Source of the DNA: Rhodococcus pseudokoreensis
Lineage (GTDB): Bacteria > Actinomycetota > Actinomycetes > Mycobacteriales > Mycobacteriaceae
Direction of reading: 5' to 3'
Assembly: GCF_017068395.1 (NCBI RefSeq)
Contig: NZ_CP070619.1
Location: 930,001 to 994,000 of the forward strand
DNA: 64,000 nt
In this document: one piece after another, positions 45,983-53,565 of the stretch
Numbering within the stretch: position 1 is the stretch's first letter
Layout: the number at the start of each line of letters is the position of its first letter
Translations under genes and position numbers: made by a program
The notes under the pieces: model-generated
What the model was told of the DNA's origin: nothing
Databases searched by the model: none
The model's input: the letters and a program-made list of their open reading frames with translations, nothing else

Positions 45983-46807
45983 ATGACCGTTCTCAACTCC
46001 AACCTCACCACCGCTTGGACCCCGGAGGACTACGGCAAGCTCGTGGACATCACGGTGGCTGCAAAGGCAGTCCCGTTCCAGGCTGGCACCCTCGTGGAGA
46101 CCGGCTCGCAGACGATCCGGTTCCCGGTCCTGCAGGCGGACCCGGCCACCGGTTGGTACGCCGAGAACTCGACCATCACCCTCACCGACCCCGACACCGA
46201 TGAGGTCGTGGTCACGCCGAAGAAGGTTGCGGGTCTGACCCAGGTCTCGAACGAGGCGCTGAACGACTCGAACCCCGCTGTCGCCAACCAGATCGGTCAG
46301 GGTCTCGCGCGTGACATCGCTCGGAAGATCGATGCCGCGTTCTTCGCGAACACCACGACGAACGGCCCCTCGGGTCTGCTCTCGGTGTCGTACTCGGTGG
46401 TCGACACCGGAGCTGCGTACACCAACCTGGACGCGTTCCACGCGGCCAAGAAGGAAGCCCAGGATGCTGGTGCTGAGCTGACTCACTTCGTCCTGGCTCC
46501 TGATGTGGCGCTTGCGCTGGCTCAGGCGAAGACCGGCACCGGCTCGAACCAGGGCCTCCTGGACAACGTCGGTGACGGCGTCACCCTGGCTGGTGTCCCG
46601 GTGATCGTTTCGGTTGCGGTTGCTGCAGGTGAGGCATGGGGCCTCGATAAGTCCCAGATCATGACGGTTCGCCGTACCGGCACTCAGGTTGTCACCTCGG
46701 GTGATGCCGCGTTCGCCAGCGATGCGGTTCAGATCCGCGCGACCTCGCGCGTAGGCTTCGGCCTGATCAACCCGGCAGGCATCGTGCGTCTGTACAACGC
46801 CGCCTGA
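45983..46807 (+). CDS. HK97-fold major capsid protein
   Basis: A 274-residue phage capsid protein. It has the HK97 core pattern: an early beta segment (TVAAKAVPFQAGTLVETGSQ), FPVLQADPATGWYAENSTIT, the long spine helix around PAVANQIGQGLARDIARKID, the A-domain (HFVLAPDVALALAQAKTGTG, then GVPVIVSVAV) and the C-terminal RVGFGLINPAGIVRLYNAA. The length lacks an N-terminal scaffold (delta) domain, consistent with a separate scaffold-like gene. ATG follows AGGAGGA. Confidence 0.88.
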   Translation: MTVLNSNLTTAWTPEDYGKLVDITVAAKAVPFQAGTLVETGSQTIRFPVLQADPATGWYAENSTITLTDPDTDEVVVTPKKVAGLTQVSNEALNDSNPAVANQIGQGLARDIARKIDAAFFANTTTNGPSGLLSVSYSVVDTGAAYTNLDAFHAAKKEAQDAGAELTHFVLAPDVALALAQAKTGTGSNQGLLDNVGDGVTLAGVPVIVSVAVAAGEAWGLDKSQIMTVRRTGTQVVTSGDAAFASDAVQIRATSRVGFGLINPAGIVRLYNAA

Positions 46808-46824
46808 TCCGACGATTGAGATTG

Positions 46825-46861
46825 GCCCCCACCTGCATCAGGGTGGGGGCTTTTCTCGTTT
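46825..46861 (+). terminator. Strong intrinsic terminator of the capsid gene
   Basis: GCCCCCACC (46825-46833) pairs with GGTGGGGGC (46842-46850), followed by TTTTCTCGTTT. Confidence 0.88.
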
Positions 46862-47286
46862 GTCAGATCCGCACAGTCAGGCACCTTGGCCGGCACTGGT
46901 CCCACCTGAGATTACTCGTCCCGCGGTTTGTTCGGAACTCACAAGCGACGGGGTAGGCACCGGGTACGGGGTGCCCTGGGTAGGGGGCACTGGGGCACTA
47001 CCTGCCTGGGGTCCGGGGTCGGGGTTGCCTGCCTGTGGGAGGGCAGGCACCGGCTCGGGGTCTGAGGTCTCGCTCCGGGTGGGGTCCGCTCGGGCATATC
47101 CGCAGGTCGCACCGGGTCTGTCGGCGTCGTCGACCCCCCCACCCTCCAGGGGAGGGATCCCCCACGTACGCCCTCTTGACCGGGGCGTAATGCGGATTCG
47201 CCATCCGCTGAGCAAATGAGATTTCTGAATTTTTAGGAACGTCCCCAGGTCAGGGGCTATATCGCATGAAAGAAAGAGGTGTTTAG
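46862..47286. other. G-rich gene-free gap before the small terminase (cos-like candidate)
   Basis: No credible gene is seen: short frames here are Gly/Pro-rich artefacts. The plus strand has clustered G-runs from about 46949 to 47065, including five runs of three to five Gs within about 40 bases (46962-46995), a G-quadruplex pattern. CCCTCC (47142-47147) and GGAGGG (47151-47156) form a symmetric element. Position just before the small terminase is where cos sites usually lie. Confidence 0.4.
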
Positions 47287-47673
47287 ATGCCCCAAACGAC
47301 TACGAAACCGAGGATGCCGCGCGGCCTTGGGACCGCCGGTCAGCGCCTGTGGCGTACGACGTTGGACGAGTTCGAGATGGACTCGGAGCCGCACAAGATC
47401 GAGATCCTGACGCAGGCCTGCAAGGTCACGGACAAGATCGCGGAGCTGGAGAAGGCCCAGAAGGGCCAGCCGCTGACCGTGCTCGGATCAGCCCGTCAGT
47501 TGACGATTCATCCGTTGGTCGCAGAGGTCCGGTTCCAGCGGGGTCTACTCGCCCAGCTCCTTGGGAAGCTGGGCTTGCCCGACACTGACGAGGCCCTGGA
47601 GGCGAAGGCCGAGAAGCTCTCGGAGACCCGCCGTAGGTCGGCGAAGTCGCCGACGTTCCGGGTGGTCCAGTGA
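47287..47673 (+). CDS. P27-family small terminase subunit-like protein
   Basis: A 128-residue protein that would recognise DNA for packaging. The family pattern is clear: LGTAGQRLWRTTLDEFEM, then LTQACKVTDKIAELEKAQKG, then IHPLVAEVRFQRGLLAQLL followed by GLPD. ATG at 47287 follows AAAGAAAGAGG. No large terminase is encoded, so packaging would need a helper phage motor redirected by this subunit. It overlaps the next gene. Confidence 0.82.
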   Translation: MPQTTTKPRMPRGLGTAGQRLWRTTLDEFEMDSEPHKIEILTQACKVTDKIAELEKAQKGQPLTVLGSARQLTIHPLVAEVRFQRGLLAQLLGKLGLPDTDEALEAKAEKLSETRRRSAKSPTFRVVQ

Positions 47674-47957
47674 CCAGGCGTAGAAGCGCCAAGCGGACCA
47701 GCTTGACCAACCGAATACCTGAGAGGTTCCACTCCCCGGTGATCGACGCCGGGGACGTGTTCGGATCCCTGAACGCGTACATGGACGACCTGGACACCTG
47801 GGTCCGGGAGGAGCTGGGCCTCCCGGAGCGCAAGGAGGGGTACCACGACAAGTCACACGAGCTGAGAGAAGAGCTGGGCATCGACGTAGCCGAGTGGATC
47901 AGGATCGGCATGACCAGCTACCAACCTCCGGTGCCGACAGTGGAGGAGGAGCAATAG
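47670..47957 (+). CDS. Small element protein coupled to the small terminase
   Basis: A 95-residue acidic protein with a basic start (MTRRRSAKRTSLTNRIPERF) and a helical, acidic body (DVFGSLNAYMDDLDTWVREE). GTG at 47670 overlaps the terminase stop (GTGA). It could be a head or packaging accessory; no family is recognised. Confidence 0.6.
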   Translation: MTRRRSAKRTSLTNRIPERFHSPVIDAGDVFGSLNAYMDDLDTWVREELGLPERKEGYHDKSHELREELGIDVAEWIRIGMTSYQPPVPTVEEEQ

Positions 47958-47962
47958 CCCCA

Positions 47963-47978
47963 CCCCCGGCTCCGCAGC
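47963..47978. terminator. Hairpin between the late block and the integrase
   Basis: CCGGCT (47963-47968) pairs with AGCCGG (47973-47978), loop CCGC. It lies between two convergent genes and could serve both. Confidence 0.5.
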
Positions 47979-47999
47979 CGGCCAAAAGCAGGCAGGCTG

Positions 48000-49760
48000 C
48001 TACGTCAGCGGGACCTCGACCCACTCCCCGGACGGCTGGTGATAGAAGCCTCTGCCGTCGGTGGTCCACACGATCCGCACGTCGTCATCGTTCGTGATCT
48101 CCGAGATGCCGATCTCATCCAGCCAATGCGGGATCTCGGTCCGTTCGCCTGTCTTGGACACGAACACGGCCTTACCGTCCCCGATCTCGACTCCGGCCAT
48201 GTCGATCTCGGTCAGCGTCTCGAACATCTTGGTGAAGTGCTCGGGCCTCTCCAGCCCAAGTGACTCGTAGAAGCCATGGGGAATACGGATGTCAGCGGAC
48301 CACTGTCCCTCGTTGGACTTCGACCGTCGGACTCCTCCGGTGTCCAGGCGTATCGCAACAGTGATACCGGATCTGAGGAGTAGTTCGCGCCGACCATCGG
48401 TGTCGGCTGCTCCCCAAGCGTCACGGTACGTGCCACCGGTAGCCCGGTACTCCCACCGGGCCTCACGGGCTGGGGTCGATTCGAGTTCCATGATCCGGGC
48501 ATCAACAGCCCGGAGCTGCTCGTGGATCCGTTGAACAACCCGGTCCGACCTCATACCCACGAGAGCCTTCGTCAAGTCGTCCAGAGCCGACTGAGCGTCT
48601 TTCAGGTCCGCATCCCGAGAGTCACCAGGAACCCAGACTCGCTCTCGGACCTCCATGTCCCCGACCCGACCGAGGAACCTCTCTTCTACCAGCGACTCCA
48701 GCTTCTCCGCTGGTATCTGGGTGGTGTGCTTCTCAGGGCACCGGTAGTACCGGTAGTGGTGCCCTTTGGTCGTGTGCCGACTGTGGTGCAGAGGGTTGTC
48801 ACACACCAAGCAGACCGCGACACCTGAGAGCGGACTGGATTCAGACCGGCGGATCCCCTTACGGGACTCTGCCCTACGGTCCAGGTACGCCTGGATCAGC
48901 TCCCACTCATCAAGCGAGACAAGCGGGTCAGCCATCTGGAGCGGCTGACCATCGTCACCACGAACCGTCTCACCGTTGTGGTGAACGTGGCCACGGAGAG
49001 CCTTGGACCGGAGTAGCTGCCGGATAGTGGTCGGTGCCCACCTGGACCTTCCAGTCCCGGTGAGAGACGGCTCCCCCGCTCTCACGGTGCGGTAGTAGTC
49101 GCCGGGGGTGAGAACACCCTCCTCATTCAGGTTTCGGGCGGTTGCCGTGAACGGCTGGTCATCGAGTACGGAGTCGACGATCCGGCTGACCACAGAGCGC
49201 GCCAGAGGGTCGACCTCCAAGCTCCAACCTTGGCCGTCTGTCCGTTTCACTGCGGTGTAGCCGAACGGAGGTTTACCTCCTGGCCACCGAGCAACCTCAC
49301 GGAGCTTGGCCCGTGATGCCAAGGTCCGTTCCCGGATCGCTTCTAGCTCACCCTCAGCGATACCGGCGATGATCGTCGCCAGCATTCGACCGGTTGTCGT
49401 GCTCAGGTCCATCGACTCGGCACACGAGACCAGAGTCTTACCGTGGTCCATCGACCACCCGAACAGCTTGTTGAGCTGGATCGCGTTCCTACCCAGCCGG
49501 TCCAGCTTCCACGCTGCGAGAATGTCCCACTCATTCATCTTGCTCGGGTCCGTCAGCCACGGACCCACACCCGGGGTGTCGAACGCATCCACTGAACCGG
49601 ATACGTCCTCGTCCACTGCCCAGCCGACCACGGTATGACCGTGGGATTCTGCCCACCGCTCGATGATCTCACGCTGACGCTCGATAGAAGTTGACTCTTC
49701 CGTTGCACGGGAGATCCGCAATCGACCGAGGACACGGCTAGGATCCGCAGAAGTTGACAT
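48000..49760 (-). CDS. int: Large serine recombinase (integrase) of the element
   Basis: A 586-residue site-specific recombinase. The resolvase-type catalytic domain (residues ~9-155) has the nucleophile Ser17 in GRLRISRATEE, and EREIIERWAES-type QREIIERWAESHG, KLDRLGRN and GRMLATIIAGIAEGE follow. Then come the recombinase domain (GGKPPFGYTAVKR onward) and a zinc ribbon (CLVCDNPLHH...YRCPEKH). A coiled coil near residues ~390-450 completes the phiC31/phiRv1-type layout. ATG at 49760 lies six bases from an attP arm. Full length and all core motifs suggest activity. Confidence 0.95.
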   Translation of the reverse strand: MSTSADPSRVLGRLRISRATEESTSIERQREIIERWAESHGHTVVGWAVDEDVSGSVDAFDTPGVGPWLTDPSKMNEWDILAAWKLDRLGRNAIQLNKLFGWSMDHGKTLVSCAESMDLSTTTGRMLATIIAGIAEGELEAIRERTLASRAKLREVARWPGGKPPFGYTAVKRTDGQGWSLEVDPLARSVVSRIVDSVLDDQPFTATARNLNEEGVLTPGDYYRTVRAGEPSLTGTGRSRWAPTTIRQLLRSKALRGHVHHNGETVRGDDGQPLQMADPLVSLDEWELIQAYLDRRAESRKGIRRSESSPLSGVAVCLVCDNPLHHSRHTTKGHHYRYYRCPEKHTTQIPAEKLESLVEERFLGRVGDMEVRERVWVPGDSRDADLKDAQSALDDLTKALVGMRSDRVVQRIHEQLRAVDARIMELESTPAREARWEYRATGGTYRDAWGAADTDGRRELLLRSGITVAIRLDTGGVRRSKSNEGQWSADIRIPHGFYESLGLERPEHFTKMFETLTEIDMAGVEIGDGKAVFVSKTGERTEIPHWLDEIGISEITNDDDVRIVWTTDGRGFYHQPSGEWVEVPLT

Positions 49761-49765
49761 GCACA

Positions 49766-49806
49766 GGATGCTACAGTCTGTTGTGTTCAACGTGATGTTT
49801 GTGGAA
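49766..49806. other. attR: right attachment site
   Basis: GGATGCT (49766-49772) is the attP arm that is the inverted repeat of AGCATCC at attL. The core GTGATGTT (49792-49799) joins element sequence on the left to methyltransferase coding sequence on the right. The element-derived bases GTG TTC AAC before the core mirror the native GTG TTC CGA at attL, so 14 of 17 bases match. Confidence 0.8.
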
Positions 49807-50250
49807 CCCCGAATCCCACCCAACACCGGCAATGCCATCCGCATGGTGGCGGGCACCGGGTGCGAACTGCACCTCGTGGGACCGCTCGGGTTCGACCTGT
49901 CCGAGCCGAAACTGAAGCGGGCCGGGCTCGACTACCACGACCTGGCGTCGGTGACCGTGCACGAAAACCTGGAGGCCGCCTGGGCCGCGGTGGAACCGGC
50001 GCGGGTGTTCGCATTCACCGCGCACGCCACCGTGTCGTACGCCGACATCGCCTACCGGCCCGGCGACGTCCTGCTGTTCGGTCCCGAACCCACCGGGCTG
50101 TCGGCGGAGGTGCTGGCCGATCCGCACGTGACGGAGCGGCTCCGCATCCCGATGCTGCCCGGCAGGCGGTCGCTGAACCTGTCCAACGCCGCGGCCCTCG
50201 TGACGTACGAGGCGTGGCGCCAGCACGGTTTCAGCGGGGCTGCGCTGTAG
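49786..50250 (+). CDS. trmL: SpoU/TrmL-type tRNA 2'-O-methyltransferase with element-derived start
   Basis: SPOUT-fold methyltransferase of 154 residues, the match of M. tuberculosis Rv3366; likely modifies tRNA wobble position 34 (TrmL). The knot motifs are present: PRIPPNTGNAIRMVAGTGCELHLV, LLFGPEPTGLSAEVL and IPMLPGRRSLNLSNAAALV (in pieces). The first three codons (VFN) come from the integrated element; the native ones (VFR) remain at attL. ATG at 49768 is in frame and would add six residues. The native promoter is now 10 kb away, so expression depends on element sequence. Confidence 0.88.
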   Translation, partial: FNVMFVEPRIPPNTGNAIRMVAGTGCELHLVGPLGFDLSEPKLKRAGLDYHDLASVTVHENLEAAWAAVEPARVFAFTAHATVSYADIAYRPGDVLLFGPEPTGLSAEVLADPHVTERLRIPMLPGRRSLNLSNAAALVTYEAWRQHGFSGAAL

Positions 50251-51175
50251 CGCCGGCAGTCAGGGCCCCGACCCCGGCGGCCGCGCCGGCACCGAGTGCG
50301 ATGTCGAGGAAGTCCCGGGCCGCGCCCTGCACCCCGCGTACCGGGTCCCAGACGGCGGACAGCCGCCGCGGCAGTGTCAGTCCCTCCACCTGGACGGAGG
50401 CGAGCCTGCCGTCCGTCAGGTCGGCGGCGACCGCCAGCGAGGACAGCACCGCAGGAGCGTTGCCCGCCACGACGGCCGCCTTCACGGCCGTGCACGACGT
50501 CAGCTCCAGCAGCGGCGGGACGCACTGCGGGACCGCGTTCTCGAGGGTGGTACGCGTTCCGGACCCGGATTCGCGCTGAATCATCGGGGTCGCGGCGAGT
50601 TCGGACACCGGAATCGGCGACCGGCGCACCCATTCGTGGTCCGGCGGCACCACGACCACCAGGTGGTCGCGACCGATCTCCCGCACCTGCAGTCCCGCCG
50701 GAATGTCCGGGCCCTCGACGAACCCGAGGTCGGCCTCGCCCGACAGCACCCGGGCGGTCACCTCGGACGAGTTGAGCAGCCGCACGTTCGTGACCACGTT
50801 CGGGTACTTGCGCCGCATCGCGACGGTCCACCCGGGAACCAGGTATTCGGCGATCGTCATGCTGGCCGCGACCGTCAGGCCGGCCTGCCGTTCGCCTCGC
50901 AGCGCGGCGACTCCCGACGCCAGCTCCTCGGCGGTGGCGAGGATGTGACTCGCCCATTCGAGGATGAGCGCGCCCTCCGACGTGGGCCGCACCCCGCTGG
51001 CGCCGCGGCTGAACACCTTGATGCCGAACTGGCGCTCGGCCGACCGCACCCGGGCGCTGACGGCCTGCTGGCTGAGCCCGTGCTCGCGCCCCGCCGCACC
51101 CATGCTCCCGAGCCGCTCGACGGACAGCAGGACGTCGAGGGCACTGAGTTCGGGTACTCGGGGAGACAGCGGCAC
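50231..51175 (-). CDS. LysR-family transcriptional regulator
   Basis: A 314-residue regulator. The N-terminal winged HTH is clear (ALDVLLSVERLGSMGAAGRE, then HGLSQQAVSARVRSAERQFG), followed by the periplasmic-binding-like effector domain. It resembles CysB/CysL-type regulators in length and order. It is divergent from the TDT-family exporter and probably controls it through the inverted repeat between them. The 3' end overlaps the methyltransferase gene by 20 bases. Confidence 0.88.
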   Translation of the reverse strand: MPLSPRVPELSALDVLLSVERLGSMGAAGREHGLSQQAVSARVRSAERQFGIKVFSRGASGVRPTSEGALILEWASHILATAEELASGVAALRGERQAGLTVAASMTIAEYLVPGWTVAMRRKYPNVVTNVRLLNSSEVTARVLSGEADLGFVEGPDIPAGLQVREIGRDHLVVVVPPDHEWVRRSPIPVSELAATPMIQRESGSGTRTTLENAVPQCVPPLLELTSCTAVKAAVVAGNAPAVLSSLAVAADLTDGRLASVQVEGLTLPRRLSAVWDPVRGVQGAARDFLDIALGAGAAAGVGALTAGATAQPR

Positions 51176-51189
51176 AACCCAAGGCTAGT

Positions 51190-51210
51190 CCCACAAACGT
51201 GATTTGTGGG
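51190..51210. promoter_or_regulatory. LysR-type operator
   Basis: CCCACAAA (51190-51197) and TTTGTGGG (51203-51210) form a perfect 8-bp inverted repeat with a 5-base spacer, 15 bases upstream of the LysR start and in the divergent promoter region of the exporter gene. This is the standard LysR arrangement. Confidence 0.7.
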
Positions 51211-51264
51211 CATTCAACGACAAGCCTTCTACCGGCCACGACGATGCGACGGCAAGCTCTGGGT

Positions 51265-52308
51265 ATGACCCCGAATTGGTTCGCAGCAGTGATGGGCACC
51301 GGCATCCTCGCAGTCGTCGCGGCCGCATTTCCGGCCGGAGTTCCGGTGGCCCGGACGGCCTCCGAGGTCTTCTGGCTGATCGCCGTGACGCTGCTCGTGC
51401 TGCTGACGACCGCCATGGTTCGGCACTGGATCCGCCGCCGCGACGACGCCCTCGCCGACGCGCGCAGCCACACGATGTTCCCGTTCTACGGCGCCGTGTC
51501 GATGGCGGTGCTGACCGTCGGCGCCGGCACCGGATCCGCGGGTCACGCACTTCTCGGCGACGTCGCCGTCCCCGCCTCGGCCACCCTGTGGACGATCGGG
51601 ACCGGCATCGGGCTCGTCACCTACGCCGTCATGGCCCGCAGGCTGACCCGGCCCCACCAGGTGACCCCCGTGCCGTCCTGGCTCATGCCCGTCGTGCCGC
51701 CCATGGTGTCGGCCGCCTCCGGAGCCGCACTGGTCAGGCACCTCCCCGAGGGCGCACCGCAGATCGCGATGCTGGTGGTCTGCTACTCGCTGTTCGCGCT
51801 GGCGCTGAGCGCCGCACTGACCGTCGCCGTCGTCGTCGGACGCCATCTGCTGGGCAACGGACTCCCCGCCACCCCGCTCGTGCCCACGCTCTGGATTCCG
51901 CTCGGCGTGATCGGGCAGTCGGTGGCGGCGATCAATCTGCTCGGCGCGGCGTCCGGCCACGCCTGGCTCCACAGTGTGGGCGTCGCCTACGGGACCACCG
52001 TCGGCGCGCTCGGCGTCCTCGCCCTCGCGACCGTGGTCACCGTGACCGCCAGGGCCTTTCGCCGCGGATTGACGTTCACACCCGCCTGGTGGAGTTTCAC
52101 GTTCCCCGTCGGCACCTGCGCGCTGGGCGCGAACTCGCTCGGCCTGGCGACGGACTCCGTCGTGATCGTCGGCGCAGGCGTGACCCTGTGGTGCGCGCTG
52201 GTCGTCATCTGGGGCACCGTCGCGGTCCACACGCTGCGGCACGCCGCCGGGCGACTGGGCGAACGCGGCACCCGGGACGGCGTCCTCGCCTACAGCGTCA
52301 GCCGCTGA
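51265..52308 (+). CDS. TDT-family transporter (TehA/SLAC1-like, sulfite/C4-dicarboxylate type)
   Basis: A 347-residue, ~10-span membrane protein of the tellurite-resistance/dicarboxylate transporter family. The family N-terminus TPNWFAAVMGTGILA and the C-terminal WWSFTFPVGTCALGANSL (as in sulfite exporters of the Ssu1 kind) are visible. A divergent LysR regulator next to TDT genes is common for sulfite or C4-dicarboxylate handling. ATG at 51265 is used; ATG at 51244 would add seven residues. The substrate is not determined. Confidence 0.82.
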   Translation: MTPNWFAAVMGTGILAVVAAAFPAGVPVARTASEVFWLIAVTLLVLLTTAMVRHWIRRRDDALADARSHTMFPFYGAVSMAVLTVGAGTGSAGHALLGDVAVPASATLWTIGTGIGLVTYAVMARRLTRPHQVTPVPSWLMPVVPPMVSAASGAALVRHLPEGAPQIAMLVVCYSLFALALSAALTVAVVVGRHLLGNGLPATPLVPTLWIPLGVIGQSVAAINLLGAASGHAWLHSVGVAYGTTVGALGVLALATVVTVTARAFRRGLTFTPAWWSFTFPVGTCALGANSLGLATDSVVIVGAGVTLWCALVVIWGTVAVHTLRHAAGRLGERGTRDGVLAYSVSR

Positions 52309-52341
52309 CCGGAATTAAGCGCCGGACACTTTAGCCACGAG

Positions 52342-52650
52342 TCACGCGCCGGACTCGATGGGGCGGCCGGACTGCATCCACGCGGACGTCCCGCCCGCCA
52401 CCGACACGGCGTTGATCCCCCGCGCATTCAGGTACTCGGCCGCCTGCAGGCTCCGGCCGCCGACCGCGCAGATCACGTAGACGACGTCGGCTTCCGGGAT
52501 CTCGTCGACGCGCGCGACGAACTCGCTGAGCGGAATCAGCGTCACCCCGGGAACCCGGGCCTGGGCGTACTCGTCGGCCTCGCGCACGTCGATGACGGGG
52601 GCGCCCGACGCCAATGCGCCGTCCAGGGCATTCAGGTCGACTTCGATCAT
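52342..52650 (-). CDS. Rhodanese-like domain protein
   Basis: A single-domain rhodanese of 102 residues with VIDVREADEYAQARVPGV and the active-site Cys in YVICAVGGRSLQAAEYL. It could carry sulfane sulfur to a partner; the loop CAVGGRS is the short form seen in small thiosulfate sulfurtransferases. Its ATG overlaps the stop of the upstream DUF4349 gene (ATGA). Confidence 0.88.
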   Translation of the reverse strand: MIEVDLNALDGALASGAPVIDVREADEYAQARVPGVTLIPLSEFVARVDEIPEADVVYVICAVGGRSLQAAEYLNARGINAVSVAGGTSAWMQSGRPIESGA

Positions 52651-53540
52651 GGGGTCTTCGCCTCTTCTCGTTCCGGCGCCGGGCCCGACGGGGGGCTGGG
52701 CGGCCTGTTGTACGTCCGGCGCAGACGGTACGCGCCGTACACGACCAGCGCGATGACGGCCACGAAACCGAACCAGGGAATCAGCGCCCCCACGACCACG
52801 GCGCCGCCTGCGATCGCCGACAGCAGGGCGTTCCAGCCCGCGACGACGCCTTCCCAGAAGTTGTCCGGGCCGGTGCTCGGACGTTCGGCGTCCGTGGTGG
52901 TGACGTCGATCATGATCGTGGCCAGTGCCACCTGGTCGCTCAGCGACCGCTTCTGGGCGGTGAGGCTGTCGAGTTCGCCCTGCCGCTCCGACAACGCCTT
53001 CTCGGCCTCGATCAGGTCCGCGGTGTTCGCGGCCGACGTGATGAGTCCCTGCAGGCGGGTGACGGACGCCGTCAGGGCACCGATGCGGGCGTCGAGATCC
53101 TGCGACTGCATCGTCACGTCGCTCTTCGTGATGCTGACGCTGGTGACCTTGCCCAACTCGCGCAGATCGTCCAGCGTCCGGGTGAGCGAGTCGGCGGGCA
53201 CCCGGACGGTCAGGGAACTGCTCGCGTCCTGGTCGTCGGAGCCCGGCTGTTCGGTGAGCTGGTCGATGCGTCCGCCCAGATCGTCGACCTTGTCCACGAT
53301 CTGCCTGCCGACGGCCACCGGGTCGCCCGCGGTGAGCGCGACCTGCCCGGTGATGATCTCCTGACGCTCGGTGGGCGCCTGGTCTTTCGCGGGTTGCTGC
53401 ACCGCGCCACCGATTTCCATCCGGCTCGAGTCCCCCGGCGAGGGAGTGGGCGAAGACTGGGAGGAGTCGCTGTCCGAACCCCCGCACCCCGCGAGCGCCA
53501 GCGTAACCACGACGATCGCCGACAAGACGTATCTCCTCAT
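52647..53540 (-). CDS. DUF4349 lipoprotein
   Basis: A 297-residue exported protein. The N-terminal signal peptide ends in a lipobox (LALAGC, Cys at about residue 19). Then come a Ser/Asp-rich stretch, the DUF4349 domain (helical, with TRLQGLITSAANTADLIEAE and a following coiled coil) and a C-terminal membrane span (AIAGGAVVVGALIPWFGFVAVIALVVY; seen as two segments). Function unknown; such proteins sit in the cell envelope. Confidence 0.82.
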   Translation of the reverse strand: MRRYVLSAIVVVTLALAGCGGSDSDSSQSSPTPSPGDSSRMEIGGAVQQPAKDQAPTERQEIITGQVALTAGDPVAVGRQIVDKVDDLGGRIDQLTEQPGSDDQDASSSLTVRVPADSLTRTLDDLRELGKVTSVSITKSDVTMQSQDLDARIGALTASVTRLQGLITSAANTADLIEAEKALSERQGELDSLTAQKRSLSDQVALATIMIDVTTTDAERPSTGPDNFWEGVVAGWNALLSAIAGGAVVVGALIPWFGFVAVIALVVYGAYRLRRTYNRPPSPPSGPAPEREEAKTP

Positions 53541-53565
53541 GACCAGATGCTAGCGGTGCGCGCGC

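Larger units (their letters stand above)
39732..49799. mobile_element. ~10.06-kb serine-integrase phage satellite (phiRv1-like)
   Basis: Bounded by GTGATGTT direct repeats within the 5' end of the methyltransferase gene. The left end carries a small HTH protein, two minus-strand membrane proteins and a regulator. The plus-strand block has a replication-initiator candidate, small genes, a scaffold-like protein, an HK97-type capsid and a P27-type small terminase. A large serine integrase is at the right end. Portal, large terminase, protease, tail and lysis genes are missing. Size, content and integrase type resemble M. tuberculosis phiRv1. Intact frames, well-placed Shine-Dalgarno sites and terminators argue against a decayed prophage. 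Base composition is visibly less GC-skewed than the host. Confidence 0.85.

Noticed and set aside
46860-47219. Open frames on both strands in the G-rich gap
   Set aside because: Translations are Gly/Pro/Ser-rich with no Shine-Dalgarno. The composition comes from the G-runs.
39732-49799. Element as a degraded full prophage
   Set aside because: No frameshifted or truncated phage genes are seen. Genes are coupled, both att sites are exact, and the layout matches other ~10-kb elements of the phiRv1 kind.
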